A stretch of DNA of 64,000 bases from Legionella sp. W10-070 (lineage in GTDB: Bacteria; Pseudomonadota; Gammaproteobacteria; Legionellales; Legionellaceae), in NCBI RefSeq assembly GCF_900640175.1, contig NZ_CAAAJC010000007.1:53002-117001 (forward strand). Reading direction: 5' to 3'. Positions within the stretch are counted from its first letter, which is position 1, and the number at the start of each line of letters is the position of its first letter. The translations under genes were made by a program, and so were the position numbers. Shown here piece after piece: positions 36,939-46,702 of the stretch. Under the pieces are notes generated by a model, which did not search any database, was not told the origin of the DNA, and worked only from the letters and a program-made list of their open reading frames with translations.

Positions 36939-37271
36939 ATGGACAGTTATTCTGTTAAACGCTTTGGGCTGCTACCTGCTGTGGTTTTTTCTTTTGTATT
37001 ATTACTAGCTGCCGGATCTACGGCTAGTGCTAAGGCTGCCTCCCCACAACAGGCACCAGGTGCTACTAATTATATTCAGTTAGCCTACTATCATGTTCAT
37101 AATCGCCATCGAGATCGCCATTGGGGATCCAAACGAGGTCATTATCGACATCATACTTATTGGACTGGCTGGCGTACTTACCATCGCCGTCATGGTATAC
37201 GCTGTCAAAGAAGTTGTCTCGTCAACCGCTGGAATGGCGCTATTATTCGTTGTGTTAATCGTTGTATTTAA
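36939..37271 (+). CDS. Exported His/Arg-rich small protein
   Basis: A 110-residue protein with a signal peptide (residues 1-32, cleavage near ASAKA). The mature part is rich in His, Arg and Tyr (HVHNRHRDRHWGSKRG, then YHRRHGIRCQRS) with four Cys near the C-terminus. It resembles small periplasmic metal-binding or cationic proteins, but I cannot assign a family. AAGGAC lies eight bases before ATG 36939. A strong terminator follows. Confidence 0.65.
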   Translation: MDSYSVKRFGLLPAVVFSFVLLLAAGSTASAKAASPQQAPGATNYIQLAYYHVHNRHRDRHWGSKRGHYRHHTYWTGWRTYHRRHGIRCQRSCLVNRWNGAIIRCVNRCI

Positions 37272-37277
37272 TCTTCT

Positions 37278-37310
37278 AAAAACAACAGCCCGTAGAAGGC
37301 TGTTGTTTTT
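37278..37310 (+). terminator. Rho-independent terminator
   Basis: AAAAACAACAGCC (37278-37290), seven-base loop, GGCTGTTGTTTTT (37298-37310). The A-run and T-run make it bidirectional, serving the 36939 gene and convergent fliK. Confidence 0.85.
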
Positions 37311-37322
37311 ACTTAATCGTTT

Positions 37323-38564
37323 TTAAGCAAAATAATCAATAATACCTTTAGTGTTATTAATTTTTGCGCCATCCAGTGACGTAACCACAGCGTCTTCTCT
37401 CCCTTCATCCGGGGAAACAGACCAATTTTCCCTGGGCTGATAATGGCCTTGGTGTTGATTATTATTTGATTCAACATTTACTTGAGAAAGAGTAACCCCT
37501 TGCTCCATCATCATCTCACGCAAACGGGGTAACGCCTGTTCAATTAAGTCGCGCACCTGCATTGTATGAGCCGTAATATTCAGATTAGCAGTATCTTTGA
37601 CCATTTTTATGTTAACCTCCAGAGGGCCTAGCTCCTGAGGATTTAATTTGATAATAGCGGTTTTAATTTTTTGCTGCCCCAACCATACAATCTGTTGGTT
37701 AAATTGCTCTCCCCAGTCAGAGTTAGAAATATTAGATGGCAAATCAATCATTTTTTTTGCGGCGACAGGGATTGTTGACTCAACTGCAGACTGGTTGGCT
37801 GCCAAAGACTGTGTAGAAGTAGTATTGGACACTTCATCTGTCGTAGGTTCATCACTGGCATGTGCTGAAAATGCCAATAAGTTATCTGAAGACTTCACCA
37901 GGTTACTTGCAAACGCATCCCCATAAACTGCAGGCTGGATGGGAGCTGTCTCAGCTGTCTGTTGTTTGCTGCCAACAACACTGTCATCAGGTGAGCCAGC
38001 CGTAAGGAAGCCATTATCTAGACCTTGCTGATTGATAAAAGGAATGATTCCCTTAGAGGATTCTGATTCGATCAATCCCGATGTGTTACCAATCTCAGGA
38101 TCCAATTGGGTACCAGCCATTTCCGCCAAATTGAATTCTGCCGCTGCATTTTTGAGAGATAAAGGAGTCCTCTCTTCTCGGGACAGCTCCATATTGACTT
38201 GGGGTGGTTCAAAGGAGGGAATGTTAAACCAGGCCAGCTGAAGGTTGTCCTCCATTAGCCTCTCTATTTTCTCAAACGGTTTGGGGGTAAACCGCTCCAA
38301 TTCCTCAGAAACAACTAGAGTATCTTCTGACGACTGCTTTTCATTTTGTCCTGAGGATAATACAAGCTCATTATCTTCATTAATAGTCTTCAAATTTGCT
38401 TCTTCTACGCCAGGTAAATCAGACTCATTGATCAATAAATGTGCCAAAATAGCCATAAACGCCGTATTTCCCGATAGATTGCTATCATCGCTGTTATCCT
38501 GAAGGCCAAGATCAGCTTCATTTGTGGCCTGTGGGATAGATATTAATTGGACTAAATCGATCAT
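37323..38564 (-). CDS. fliK: Flagellar hook-length control protein FliK
   Basis: A 413-residue FliK. The C-terminal Flg_hook domain (about 330-390) is clear: WGEQFNQQIVWLGQQKIKTA, LNPQELGPLEV, VRDLIEQALPRLREMM and the Gln-rich end. The N-terminal two thirds are disordered, acidic and Ser/Thr/Gln-rich, as expected of the ruler region. The frame extends 55 codons upstream, but AGGGAG stands six bases before ATG 38564 (MIDLVQ). FliK sets hook length and switches the export apparatus. No other flagellar gene is in the window, so fliK is detached from its usual cluster here. Confidence 0.9.
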   Translation of the reverse strand: MIDLVQLISIPQATNEADLGLQDNSDDSNLSGNTAFMAILAHLLINESDLPGVEEANLKTINEDNELVLSSGQNEKQSSEDTLVVSEELERFTPKPFEKIERLMEDNLQLAWFNIPSFEPPQVNMELSREERTPLSLKNAAAEFNLAEMAGTQLDPEIGNTSGLIESESSKGIIPFINQQGLDNGFLTAGSPDDSVVGSKQQTAETAPIQPAVYGDAFASNLVKSSDNLLAFSAHASDEPTTDEVSNTTSTQSLAANQSAVESTIPVAAKKMIDLPSNISNSDWGEQFNQQIVWLGQQKIKTAIIKLNPQELGPLEVNIKMVKDTANLNITAHTMQVRDLIEQALPRLREMMMEQGVTLSQVNVESNNNQHQGHYQPRENWSVSPDEGREDAVVTSLDGAKINNTKGIIDYFA

Positions 38565-38892
38565 ATTAACTCCCTGTTTATCCCCCACATTAATGCAAAA
38601 TATATACCAAGTCCAATAAAGCGTTTTTCGGGGGCGATTAAAACTGCGGTTGGTGTTAATTAATGGCGTCTGGATGGCGCTACCACTCTCAAGAAAAATC
38701 ACACTTAAAATCGCACCCTGAGTTTTCACTTATTTGCTAATTCACTCGCAGGCACAATCGGCTTAAGACAGTCTGTCGCTGTAGTTTTTTTAAAATCCGG
38801 TTAAAAAATTAAGCATGGTTTTACTCTTTGCCCCATGAAAACTTACTTTATTTCAGCTATTATTACTATTTTTGAAAACTGGAGTCCAGTAT

Positions 38893-41565
38893 ATGAACGT
38901 GGGTAAAGATAGCCTAGCAACTGAATCTCAATTATCTGTCAATGGTCAAACCTATAATTATTTCAGCCTCAAGGAAGCAGAAGCCAAACATTTTCCCGGT
39001 ATTAATCGCTTACCTTATTCTTTGAAAATATTACTGGAAAACTTATTACGATTTGAAGATGGCACTACAGTAACCACCCGGGACATCAAAGCACTTGCTG
39101 ATTGGCTTGATACTAAAAATTCCCACCATGAAATTGCCTATCGCCCAACCAGGGTACTGATGCAGGATTTCACTGGTGTACCGGCAGTAGTTGATTTAGC
39201 CGCCATGCGCGATGCTTTGGCAAAGATGGGAGGAAATCCAGAGAAGATTTCGCCTCTTTCACCCGTTGATTTAGTTATCGATCACTCCGTTATGGTAGAT
39301 AAATTTGCCACTTCAGATGCACTGGAAGTAAACACTGCAATTGAAATCCAGCGAAATAAGGAGCGTTATGAGTTTTTACGCTGGGGACAAAAAGCCTTCG
39401 CCAATTTTCAGGTAGTACCGCCTGGAACCGGGATTTGCCACCAGGTTAACCTGGAATATTTAGGCAAGACGGTCTGGTCTGGCAAAATAAATAATACGCT
39501 CTATGCTTACCCCGATACCTTGGTAGGCACTGATTCTCACACAACAATGATCAATGGTCTGGGTATATTAGGCTGGGGCGTTGGCGGGATTGAAGCTGAA
39601 GCGGCTATGCTGGGTCAGCCTGTTTCCATGCTTATTCCCGAAGTTATCGGTTTTAAATTAACAGGAAAACTCAGAGAAGGAATAACCGCTACTGATTTGG
39701 TCTTAACCGTCACCCAAATGCTGCGTCAGAAGGGAGTCGTTGGAAAATTTGTTGAGTTCTATGGCTCAGGCCTTGCTGATTTACCACTTGCCGATCGGGC
39801 AACCATTTCTAATATGGCACCAGAATATGGTGCCACTTGCGGCTTTTTCCCAGTGGATAAAGAAACCCTACGCTATTTGGAACTAACCGGGCGGGATAAT
39901 CAGACAATTGCGTTAGTTGAAGCATATTGTAAAGCGCAAGGTTTATGGTACGACAAGGAATCAGAAGATCCTTTTTTTACCGACACCTTAAGTCTCGATT
40001 TGACAACCGTTGAACCTTCTTTGGCAGGTCCCAAACGTCCTCAGGATAAAGTCACCTTGCATTCCCTGCCAAAAGAACTGAATGCCTTTCTTAGAGAGTC
40101 AGGTAAAACCTCTGAAGAGGATGTAAAATTTCCAGTAAAAGGTCATCCTTATGAGATGCGGCACGGGGATATAGTAATAGCAGCAATAACCAGCTGTACT
40201 AATACTTCAAATCCGAGCGTACTAATGGCGGCAGGCCTTGTTGCAAAAAAAGCAATTGAAAAAGGATTAAACCGCAAACCCTGGGTTAAATCTTCCCTGG
40301 CTCCCGGCTCCAAAGTAGTTACTGATTATTTAAAAAAAGCCGGCTTACAGGGCTATCTGGATCAGTTAGGCTTTAATCTGGTCGGCTATGGCTGCACTAC
40401 CTGCATTGGTAACTCAGGTCCATTGCCCGATGCTATTGCCGAATGTGTCAATGAAAATGATTTGGTTGTCTGTTCTGTTCTCTCCGGTAACCGTAACTTT
40501 GAAGGCAGGGTACACCCGCAAGTGCGGGCTAACTGGCTGGCATCACCACCACTGGTAGTAGCCTACGCTTTATGTGGTACGGCCTGTATTGATTTAAGCA
40601 AAGAACCCATTGGCCAGGATAAGGATGGGAACCCCATTTTCCTTAAAGATATCTGGCCAAGCAATGCTGAAGTCGCCGCTGAAGTCACCAAAGTTACAGG
40701 CACCATGTTCCGTAAAGAATATGCTGAAGTCTTTAAAGGCGATAGCCACTGGCAAGCAATTCAAACCAGCAGTGGTTCTACCTATAATTGGGATAGCAAA
40801 TCGACCTACATCCAACATCCTCCTTTCTTTGAGAATCTTTCAACTAAACCCGAGTCAATTAAGCCGATCAGTAAAGCTTATGTATTGGCGCTTTTAGGAG
40901 ATTCAATTACAACAGACCATATCTCCCCTGCTGGCTCTATCAAAGCAAATTCGCCTGCCGGTTTATATCTCAAGTCACATGGTGTTAATGAAGTGGACTT
41001 TAATTCTTACGGCTCAAGACGAGGTAACCATGAAGTCATGATGCGAGGCACCTTTGCTAATATCCGTATCCGCAATGAAATGACACCTGATGTTGAAGGA
41101 GGCGTCACACGTCATATCCCCTCCAATCAAATCATGTCTATTTATGATGCCTCAATGCTTTATCAGAAAGATCACCAGCAATTAGTTGTGATTGCAGGTA
41201 AAGAATACGGTACTGGCTCCTCACGTGACTGGGCTGCTAAAGGGACTAATCTCTTAGGGGTGAAAGCAGTTATTACAGAAAGTTTTGAACGTATCCACCG
41301 CTCCAATCTAATTGGCATGGGCGTATTACCTTTGCAATTTGAAGACGGTACAAGCCGGCTAACTTTAGGCCTGGACGGAACTGAGCGTATCAGTATTGAG
41401 GTAAACGACTCCTTGAAACCAGGTGCTAAATTACCCATGCTGATTGAAAGACAGGATGGCAATCAGGAAAAAATAGAGGTGGTTTGCCGTATAGATACCA
41501 CGAATGAACTGGAATATTACCGTCATGGCGGCATCCTGCAGTATGTCCTCCGTAATTTAATGTGA
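38893..41565 (+). CDS. acnA: Aconitate hydratase A
   Basis: An 890-residue [4Fe-4S] enzyme interconverting citrate and isocitrate in the TCA cycle. The three cluster cysteines are in [11 protein letters not shown] and [12 protein letters not shown]. The AcnA/IRP1 group is indicated by length (E. coli AcnA 891) and by [11 protein letters not shown] and [17 protein letters not shown] near the C-terminus. A TTG-initiated extension of seven codons was rejected in favour of ATG 38893, which has GGAG upstream. Monocistronic, divergent from fliK. Confidence 0.97.
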   Translation: MNVGKDSLATESQLSVNGQTYNYFSLKEAEAKHFPGINRLPYSLKILLENLLRFEDGTTVTTRDIKALADWLDTKNSHHEIAYRPTRVLMQDFTGVPAVVDLAAMRDALAKMGGNPEKISPLSPVDLVIDHSVMVDKFATSDALEVNTAIEIQRNKERYEFLRWGQKAFANFQVVPPGTGICHQVNLEYLGKTVWSGKINNTLYAYPDTLVGTDSHTTMINGLGILGWGVGGIEAEAAMLGQPVSMLIPEVIGFKLTGKLREGITATDLVLTVTQMLRQKGVVGKFVEFYGSGLADLPLADRATISNMAPEYGATCGFFPVDKETLRYLELTGRDNQTIALVEAYCKAQGLWYDKESEDPFFTDTLSLDLTTVEPSLAGPKRPQDKVTLHSLPKELNAFLRESGKTSEEDVKFPVKGHPYEMRHGDIVIAAITSCTNTSNPSVLMAAGLVAKKAIEKGLNRKPWVKSSLAPGSKVVTDYLKKAGLQGYLDQLGFNLVGYGCTTCIGNSGPLPDAIAECVNENDLVVCSVLSGNRNFEGRVHPQVRANWLASPPLVVAYALCGTACIDLSKEPIGQDKDGNPIFLKDIWPSNAEVAAEVTKVTGTMFRKEYAEVFKGDSHWQAIQTSSGSTYNWDSKSTYIQHPPFFENLSTKPESIKPISKAYVLALLGDSITTDHISPAGSIKANSPAGLYLKSHGVNEVDFNSYGSRRGNHEVMMRGTFANIRIRNEMTPDVEGGVTRHIPSNQIMSIYDASMLYQKDHQQLVVIAGKEYGTGSSRDWAAKGTNLLGVKAVITESFERIHRSNLIGMGVLPLQFEDGTSRLTLGLDGTERISIEVNDSLKPGAKLPMLIERQDGNQEKIEVVCRIDTTNELEYYRHGGILQYVLRNLM

Positions 41566-41706
41566 ATCTTTTGAGGGGGTTCCTGGCAATTTCCAGGAGC
41601 CCTGTTCTTCTGCACCATCGTAAGCTGTATTTCTGACTACCCATTTCATTAATCTTATTAACATTATCTTCGGCATTTTCGGCTAATTTATTTCACAACA
41701 ATTGAA

Positions 41707-42013
41707 TAGGGTTTGTTGACAATTGGAGCCAGAGCCTACTACAACGTTTCACTGAATCTGTCCAGTTTGTCATTCCCGCGCAGGGGGAATCTATCTCTCA
41801 GGTGAAGTGAGGAGCTAAATTGGGCTATGGATTCCCGCCTGCGCGGGAATGACAGTGTAAGACAGTCAAACGTTGTACTACGTTCCGCGCTTTATGCGCG
41901 GAATCTAGTCTCAAACCTTGTCAAGAGGATGATTAGTTTCGTGTGGTTTGCGTGGATCCCGCGCATAAAGCGCGGGAAGTGGGCAGTTTAAGTTGAAATG
42001 TCAACAGACTCTA
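41707..42013. mobile_element. MITE with 18-bp terminal repeats, carrying a nested insertion
   Basis: The left end TAGGGTTTGTTGACAATT and the right end (reverse complement TAGAGTCTGTTGACATTT) are 18-bp inverted repeats with three mismatches, each flanked by TA, as in IS630/Tc1-type insertions. Inside are two hairpins of the CGCGCTTTATGCGCG type. A second, simpler copy without the nested element is at 63778-63900. It occupies part of the 918-base gap after acnA, which holds no gene. Confidence 0.65.
41740..41877. mobile_element. 138-bp element nested within the MITE
   Basis: It begins TACAACGTTTCACTG and ends with the reverse complement of TACAACGTTTGACTG, and is flanked by CTAC on both sides (41736-41739, 41878-41881). 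The copy at 63778 has the uninterrupted site (CCTACGTTCC), which fixes the insertion and suggests a 4-bp target duplication. The interior contains a hairpin with TTCCCGCCTGCGCGGGAATG. Confidence 0.65.
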
Positions 42014-42050
42014 GTGTCCTCAATTTAAGATACAATTATGAGCACTCTTT

Positions 42051-42136
42051 GTCATCCCCGCGCAGGCGGGGATCCATCTTCGTAGCAACGTAAGGGGCTA
42101 CGCAAGTGCATAGATTCCCGCCTGCGCGGGAATGAC
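42051..42136. repeat. GTCATTCCCGCGCAGG-type palindromic repeat
   Basis: GTCATCCCCGCGCAGGCGGG at the left and its inverted form ending CGCGGGAATGAC at the right, with a short palindrome in between. It is the same module as the interior of the nested element at 41769-41853. Confidence 0.65.
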
Positions 42137-42218
42137 ATGCAAACTGAAAAGTTAGATAACTAATGAGCTTTAATATGCAGCAAATGCCTAAAAAATAGGC
42201 CTTAATTGAAGGCATGCC

Positions 42219-42384
42219 CTAGGTTCCGTGAACGAAAATTTTCACAGCTGCAAATGCGGCTAATTGGCACCATGATATCTTTGAATTCGTTAAATAGAGC
42301 CAGCTATTCGCCTCATTCAAAGACACCATGGTACTCAATCACCCACATTTTCGCTTTGCGAAAAAATTTGTTCACGGAACCTAG
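42219..42384. mobile_element. 166-bp IS630-related MITE
   Basis: Perfect 15-bp terminal repeats CTAGGTTCCGTGAAC / GTTCACGGAACCTAG enclose GCTGCAAATGCGGCTAATTG. The left 55 bases match the single end at 20329, and the ends resemble the repeat attached to the transposase fragment at 26576. It has no intact coding capacity. Confidence 0.7.
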
Positions 42385-42483
42385 TTAAATTAACGTTTGG
42401 GTAGGATTTTGTGCGGTTAAATCACACCCAACTTTTTTTTAAATTTTTGCATGGAGTTATCGGGTCATGTTAGAATCGAAAAT

Positions 42484-42795
42484 ATGAAAATAGGTTTAAT
42501 TTTTATCATTATATTTTTTTTAGTGATACCCTATACAGTCAATAAGGATACTTTCCAAATAAATACTGCTGTAATGAGCAAATCACAGCATAATGCTCCC
42601 TGCCCACAAAAATCATCAAATAATGCCCGTATGCAGTGTAATTCTAATATAACCTGCATCGCATCCGTATTATTCAATATCCACTCAAACCTGCAGTTGC
42701 AACTCGGTCTTATCACATTTATCTATCTTGTTGTCTTATGCCTAGGCTTTAAAACCCCTATCTATAAACCCCCTAAACTATCTCTCCAAGCCTGA
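42484..42795 (+). CDS. Small membrane-associated hypothetical protein
   Basis: About 103 residues from ATG 42484, with a hydrophobic N-terminal helix (residues 4-18), a polar Cys-containing middle (four Cys within HNAPCPQKSSNNARMQCNS and ITCIAS) and a second hydrophobic segment (residues 70-88), ending basic. No ribosome-binding site is obvious. The upstream ATG at 42451 is equally weak. It may be an inner-membrane protein with a periplasmic Cys loop. It lies between the MITE cluster and the exported 151-residue gene. Confidence 0.4.
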   Translation: MKIGLIFIIIFFLVIPYTVNKDTFQINTAVMSKSQHNAPCPQKSSNNARMQCNSNITCIASVLFNIHSNLQLQLGLITFIYLVVLCLGFKTPIYKPPKLSLQA

Positions 42796-42865
42796 TTATC
42801 TATCGATTTTAATTAGACTACACCAATCGTTTTTTCGTTGGTGTGTGGGCTATATTGGAGAATTT

Positions 42866-43321
42866 ATGAAAAATTTACTTAAGACAATCTTATTAATTAT
42901 AGTGGTTGCATATTGGCCTGTTTCCCTATGGGCTACCTCAAGTCATGAAAACGAGAGCGAAAAGAATTATTTTCAGTTTGTCATTTCTGACTACCACACT
43001 ACGCGCCAAGCTGGGCAAACCGTTAATATTTACGTGCGGTATGCTTATAAGAAAGACTTGTCAACAAACGAATATCCTGACTATCGAGTATTGCGGGCAA
43101 AAATATTGGAATATATGGAACCGTCAGACGAGTTTCCTGCCGGGGTGTTTTGGGAAATTCTTGCTATCAATATGGGAAGAGCTCTAATGAGTGATTTTCC
43201 ATTGGATGGTGTTAGTATCCAGTTAACTGTCCTGGATAACCAAAATCCCGATAGCTATGAACCAGGAGATCATGGCCCTGTTGTTTCGATTGGGAAAATA
43301 GCCCCTTTAGATATCCATTAA
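42866..43321 (+). CDS. Exported hypothetical protein
   Basis: A 151-residue protein with a signal peptide (MKNLLKTILLIIVVAYWPVSLWA). The frame is open seven codons earlier, but GGAG stands before ATG 42866. The mature part (FVISDYHTTRQAGQTVNIYV, then REILEYMEPSDEF-like segments) is soluble and mixed alpha/beta, without recognised motifs. Periplasmic or secreted. It converges on the DUF1566 paralog. Confidence 0.55.
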   Translation: MKNLLKTILLIIVVAYWPVSLWATSSHENESEKNYFQFVISDYHTTRQAGQTVNIYVRYAYKKDLSTNEYPDYRVLRAKILEYMEPSDEFPAGVFWEILAINMGRALMSDFPLDGVSIQLTVLDNQNPDSYEPGDHGPVVSIGKIAPLDIH

Positions 43322-43353
43322 GAGTTATCAATCTCTCTAATAACAGCAATAAT

Positions 43354-43372
43354 GAGGCAGCTACGCTGCCTC
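43354..43372 (-). terminator. Hairpin after DUF1566 paralog
   Basis: GAGGCAGC (43354-43361) / GCTGCCTC (43365-43372) with a three-base loop, just beyond the stop of the 43398 gene. The GAGGCAG stem is shared with the hairpin at 1593, which follows the other paralog. Confidence 0.6.
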
Positions 43373-43397
43373 AAAGAAAAGGGATAAAGGGGCCGGG

Positions 43398-44912
43398 TTA
43401 AAAAGCCCGGGTACAACGCACTCTGTGGTTGACGAAGTTCTTAGGGCCAGAGAACTGGCCGCCAGTGACGAACTCCTGGAGCCGTGCGTTGTTCGCATCA
43501 ATCTCGGTAGAACTCCAGTAGTTGCCAGCGGCAAAACCACCTAGGCCACCATTATCTTGCAAGGAAGTATATAAACTGCCCGGGCCTTGAGCGCAGCCGG
43601 CAGCACCGACATTAGAACCTATTTCACAAATCGCCGGCAAGAACCAGTCAGCAAACCCTTCGCTGTTTTTCGTAATACAGGCATTCGCCGCAGGAAATTG
43701 AGCAGCACCAAGTTGCTCAAGTGTATCCGTATTCTCCTGGCCATTCGTCAGACTGTCTGCGCCAGTGACACCAGGCGACGTTGCCCATAGATAGAATGGA
43801 GCTGGCTCATCCCCCAACGCCGCCACTTTCCCGCCAATACTGTCGGTATCAGGGGTGCTGTCATCCACGGAAAACAAAAATCCGCCCTGGTAGATACAGC
43901 CATAATTCAGAACCACAACGCTTATGTTAACGGCTGTGGCATTCGCCGCACTGACTGTGACCGTGGTCGGCACAGGTACTGTGCCTGGTGGCACTGTATT
44001 GCAGGCCAAACCGTTGATGTCAGCACTGGCCGTATCACCCGGGGTGATGGTGATGTCGCAGCTATCGCCTGGATTGAGAGTGCCCATACAGTCGTCGTTG
44101 ACTCCAGTATTATTGGGAAAAGCGGTTACGTTTACCTGCACATTGCTTGCTGGTATTGAGCCTGTATTTTCTATGCGGATGATGCGCGGATTGCCGATAA
44201 GCTCTGGGAAATTCGGGTCATTGGCATTAACAGACAAAGCCAGTTCCTGTGTACTGGGAGAAAGGGTAGTCTGCTCAAAGGTCACTTGCAGGGTATGATT
44301 GGCCTGGATGTTGTTTAATTGAAAACTGGCGCCGCCGGTCTGCACCATATTGCCGTCCAGCAGCCACTGATTGACTCCGAAACCCACATCAGGCGTTGCT
44401 GTAAACGTCAGGCTGCTACCGGCATTGACAATCTGCGCTGTTGAGGGCGAAATCGAACCGCCCGCACCAGCCGATGGCGTGACTGTGAATTGCTGCACCG
44501 GAGGCTGCTCTATCAGACGAATACGTAAAATATGGGTCGAACTTGGCTGGTAACACTGCAAGTCCTTGCCCTGTTGGCATAAAACAGGGCCACCCACGAC
44601 ATCCCCCTGCAAGGTAGCGCCATTCACGTTGAGCGTCAGTGTGCAGCTTCCTTTGGGCGCCATCTGGCAGGGCAACGCTTGACTGATACCTGCAATCGGT
44701 TTCATCACCAGCGTTTTGGGTTTGGAAGACTGATTCTGCACGGTATAAACAACCTGAGCACTGCCACTTTTCGCCACGGTAATCTCGGTCGCTGTTTGCG
44801 GTACAAACGTCCATAGGGGTTTGGCGGCATGAACTGCTGTCATCAGCAGGCAGGAGAACAGGCAAACCAGAAGCCTATTTATTAAGTTTTTGTCTTTGAC
44901 ATTATTTTGCAT
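43398..44912 (-). CDS. Secreted protein with InlB-B-type repeat and DUF1566-like C-terminus (paralog)
   Basis: A 504-residue paralog of the 37-1572 gene, with the same order: signal peptide (residues 1-29, cleavage after VHA), beta-rich Cys-containing segment (AKPLWTFVPQTATEI), InlB-B-type repeat (TPSAGAGGSISPSTAQIV, GVNQWLLDGNMVQ) and DUF1566-like domain ending RVRCTRAF. Identity is high over the first 230 residues and drops in the C-terminal domain, which suggests that end diversifies. The leader (GGCATAAGGA, ATGCAAA) and the 3' hairpin are also shared with the paralog, so the duplication included the flanks. Monocistronic. Confidence 0.75.
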   Translation of the reverse strand: MQNNVKDKNLINRLLVCLFSCLLMTAVHAAKPLWTFVPQTATEITVAKSGSAQVVYTVQNQSSKPKTLVMKPIAGISQALPCQMAPKGSCTLTLNVNGATLQGDVVGGPVLCQQGKDLQCYQPSSTHILRIRLIEQPPVQQFTVTPSAGAGGSISPSTAQIVNAGSSLTFTATPDVGFGVNQWLLDGNMVQTGGASFQLNNIQANHTLQVTFEQTTLSPSTQELALSVNANDPNFPELIGNPRIIRIENTGSIPASNVQVNVTAFPNNTGVNDDCMGTLNPGDSCDITITPGDTASADINGLACNTVPPGTVPVPTTVTVSAANATAVNISVVVLNYGCIYQGGFLFSVDDSTPDTDSIGGKVAALGDEPAPFYLWATSPGVTGADSLTNGQENTDTLEQLGAAQFPAANACITKNSEGFADWFLPAICEIGSNVGAAGCAQGPGSLYTSLQDNGGLGGFAAGNYWSSTEIDANNARLQEFVTGGQFSGPKNFVNHRVRCTRAF

Positions 44913-45061
44913 GGTTTCTATCCTTATGCCACATAAATAAGATTAAACGTGGTGTACCGAAGTGAATGAATTATCCACAGACAAAGAAAATGAGAGAAAG
45001 TACCCAAGACAATTCTATAAAAAAATAATTGAAATAAACAGTTATTGACCTCTATTTTTAC

Positions 45062-45108
45062 TTAATCAGATAACGGCATACAAACAACTACCCATTAACC
45101 AGATAATG
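45062..45108 (+). promoter_or_regulatory. Two direct repeats upstream of the permease
   Basis: TTAATCAGATAACG (45062-45075) and TTAACCAGATAATG (45095-45108) lie 33 bases apart, three helical turns. A third copy, TTAATCAGATAATG (46688-46701), lies just after the permease stop. The rest of the 326-base gap 44913-45238 holds no gene; a lone TTATCCACA at 44971 is probably chance. Confidence 0.4.
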
Positions 45109-45238
45109 ATGATAAAAACCCGCACTGATTGATTTTAGATAGGTAAACTGCTAAATTTTGAAGCTTGTGAATTGGTTAACTGTCTGTATGGTACGGTTAA
45201 TTGCTACCCGCTTCGGCCGTATCCATCAAGGACTCCCT

Positions 45239-46648
45239 ATGTATCCTTCTAAAAAAGTTTTATCAGTCTTTTCTCTGGTAATGATTAATGTCATTGCAGT
45301 AGATAGCCTGCGTACACTCCCTATGAGTGCAAAATTAGGTTTTTCATTGATCTTTTATTATCTTGTTGCTGCATTTGCTTTTTTTATTCCAATAGCATTG
45401 GTCGCTGCGGAATTGGCAACAGCTTACCCCAATCGAGGGGGGCTTTATGTTTGGGTAAGGGAAGCCTTTGGACGTCGCGCAGGTTTTATTACTATCTGGT
45501 TACAGTGGATTTATAATGTTGTGTGGTATCCCACCATTCTTGCCTTTATTGCCGCAACACTGTCTTACCTGTTTGCCCCACAGCTTGCTAACAATAAATT
45601 TTACTTATTAGGCTCAGCCCTTGGCCTATTCTGGCTTTTTACTTTGCTTAATTGTTTTGGGATGCGGGTGTCCAGCATCGTTAGTATCATTGGCGCCACC
45701 GTAGGGACAATTCTGCCTATGCTTGGCATTATATCCCTGGGAGGGATCTGGCTTTTACAAGGCCGTCCATTATCGGTCGAAATGTCCAGCTGGATTCCTG
45801 ATTTCAGCTCCATCGGAAACTTATCCCTCTTCTCAGCGGTGTTGTTTGGATTAATTGGCATGGAAATGTCGGCTGTCCATGCAGATGAAGTTAAAAATCC
45901 TCAACGGGATTATCCACGAGCTATTCTTTATTCAACCATTATTATCTTTGCCACGCTGGTATTAGGTTCATTAGCGATAGTTCTAGTTGTCCCTAATCAA
46001 CAGTTAAGCGTGGTATCCGGACTTATCGATGCCTATGCCGTATTCTTTAACGCTTACAATCTGCATTGGTTAATTACAGTCATTGCAATTTTTATTATAA
46101 TCGGCGGTCTAAGCGGGGTATCTGCCTGGATTATAGGTCCCACAAAAGGTTTACTGGTTTCAGCACAGGATGGTTCTTTGCCCGAAGTATTTTCTAAAGT
46201 GAACCGCTATGGGGCTCCGGTGGCCGTACTCATAACTCAAGGTATTATTTTTTCCTTGCTGAGCTCCCTTTTTATCCTCCTGGATTCAGTTAATGAAGCT
46301 TATTGGCTTTTAAGCGATTTGAGCGCACAAATGGCATTGCTGGTTTATGTCTTTATGTTCGCCGCAGCAATTAAACTCCGTTACAGCAAGCCAGACCAAC
46401 CCCGTAGTTATAAAATTCCTGGTGGTAACGCTGTCATGTGGGTAGTCGCTGGCATCGGTATTTTATGTTGCCTTATGGCTATGCTTATAGGTTTTGTCCC
46501 CCCAACACAAATTCCTGTCGGCAATATTATCTTTTTTGAAAGTTTTTTATTGGGTGGTTTATTCTTGTTTGTAGTTTTGCCTTGGTGGTTTGCCAAGAAG
46601 CATGAAGAAACTTATGATAAAACCCATCCTGACCATTTTGTTGATTAA
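45239..46648 (+). CDS. Amino acid permease (APC superfamily)
   Basis: A 469-residue transporter with about twelve membrane helices. TM1 carries the APC-type unwound segment, and the GGLYVWVREAFGRRAGF motif after TM2-3 is diagnostic for the GadC/antiporter-like group. The LFGLIGMEMSAVHADEVKNPQRDYP segment after helix 6 is also typical. The frame extends 27 codons upstream, but AAGGA precedes ATG 45239 (MYPSKK). It probably imports or exchanges amino acids, such as glutamate/GABA or arginine/ornithine; specificity cannot be read. It suits an amino-acid-fuelled intracellular organism. Confidence 0.88.
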   Translation: MYPSKKVLSVFSLVMINVIAVDSLRTLPMSAKLGFSLIFYYLVAAFAFFIPIALVAAELATAYPNRGGLYVWVREAFGRRAGFITIWLQWIYNVVWYPTILAFIAATLSYLFAPQLANNKFYLLGSALGLFWLFTLLNCFGMRVSSIVSIIGATVGTILPMLGIISLGGIWLLQGRPLSVEMSSWIPDFSSIGNLSLFSAVLFGLIGMEMSAVHADEVKNPQRDYPRAILYSTIIIFATLVLGSLAIVLVVPNQQLSVVSGLIDAYAVFFNAYNLHWLITVIAIFIIIGGLSGVSAWIIGPTKGLLVSAQDGSLPEVFSKVNRYGAPVAVLITQGIIFSLLSSLFILLDSVNEAYWLLSDLSAQMALLVYVFMFAAAIKLRYSKPDQPRSYKIPGGNAVMWVVAGIGILCCLMAMLIGFVPPTQIPVGNIIFFESFLLGGLFLFVVLPWWFAKKHEETYDKTHPDHFVD

Positions 46649-46702
46649 TTTGAATATAGCTATAAATAGCGAGGAACATTTTACAAATTAATCAGATAAT
46701 GT

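Noticed and set aside
41740..42136. Repeated hairpins as a CRISPR array
   Set aside because: The repeats are palindromic and inverted and lack regular unique spacers; they are MITE and REP-type modules.
44416..44865. 149-codon frame on the - strand inside the DUF1566 paralog
   Set aside because: It is a shadow of the real gene in another frame, with no independent support.
44971..44979. TTATCCACA, a DnaA-box match
   Set aside because: A single copy with no other boxes or origin features nearby.
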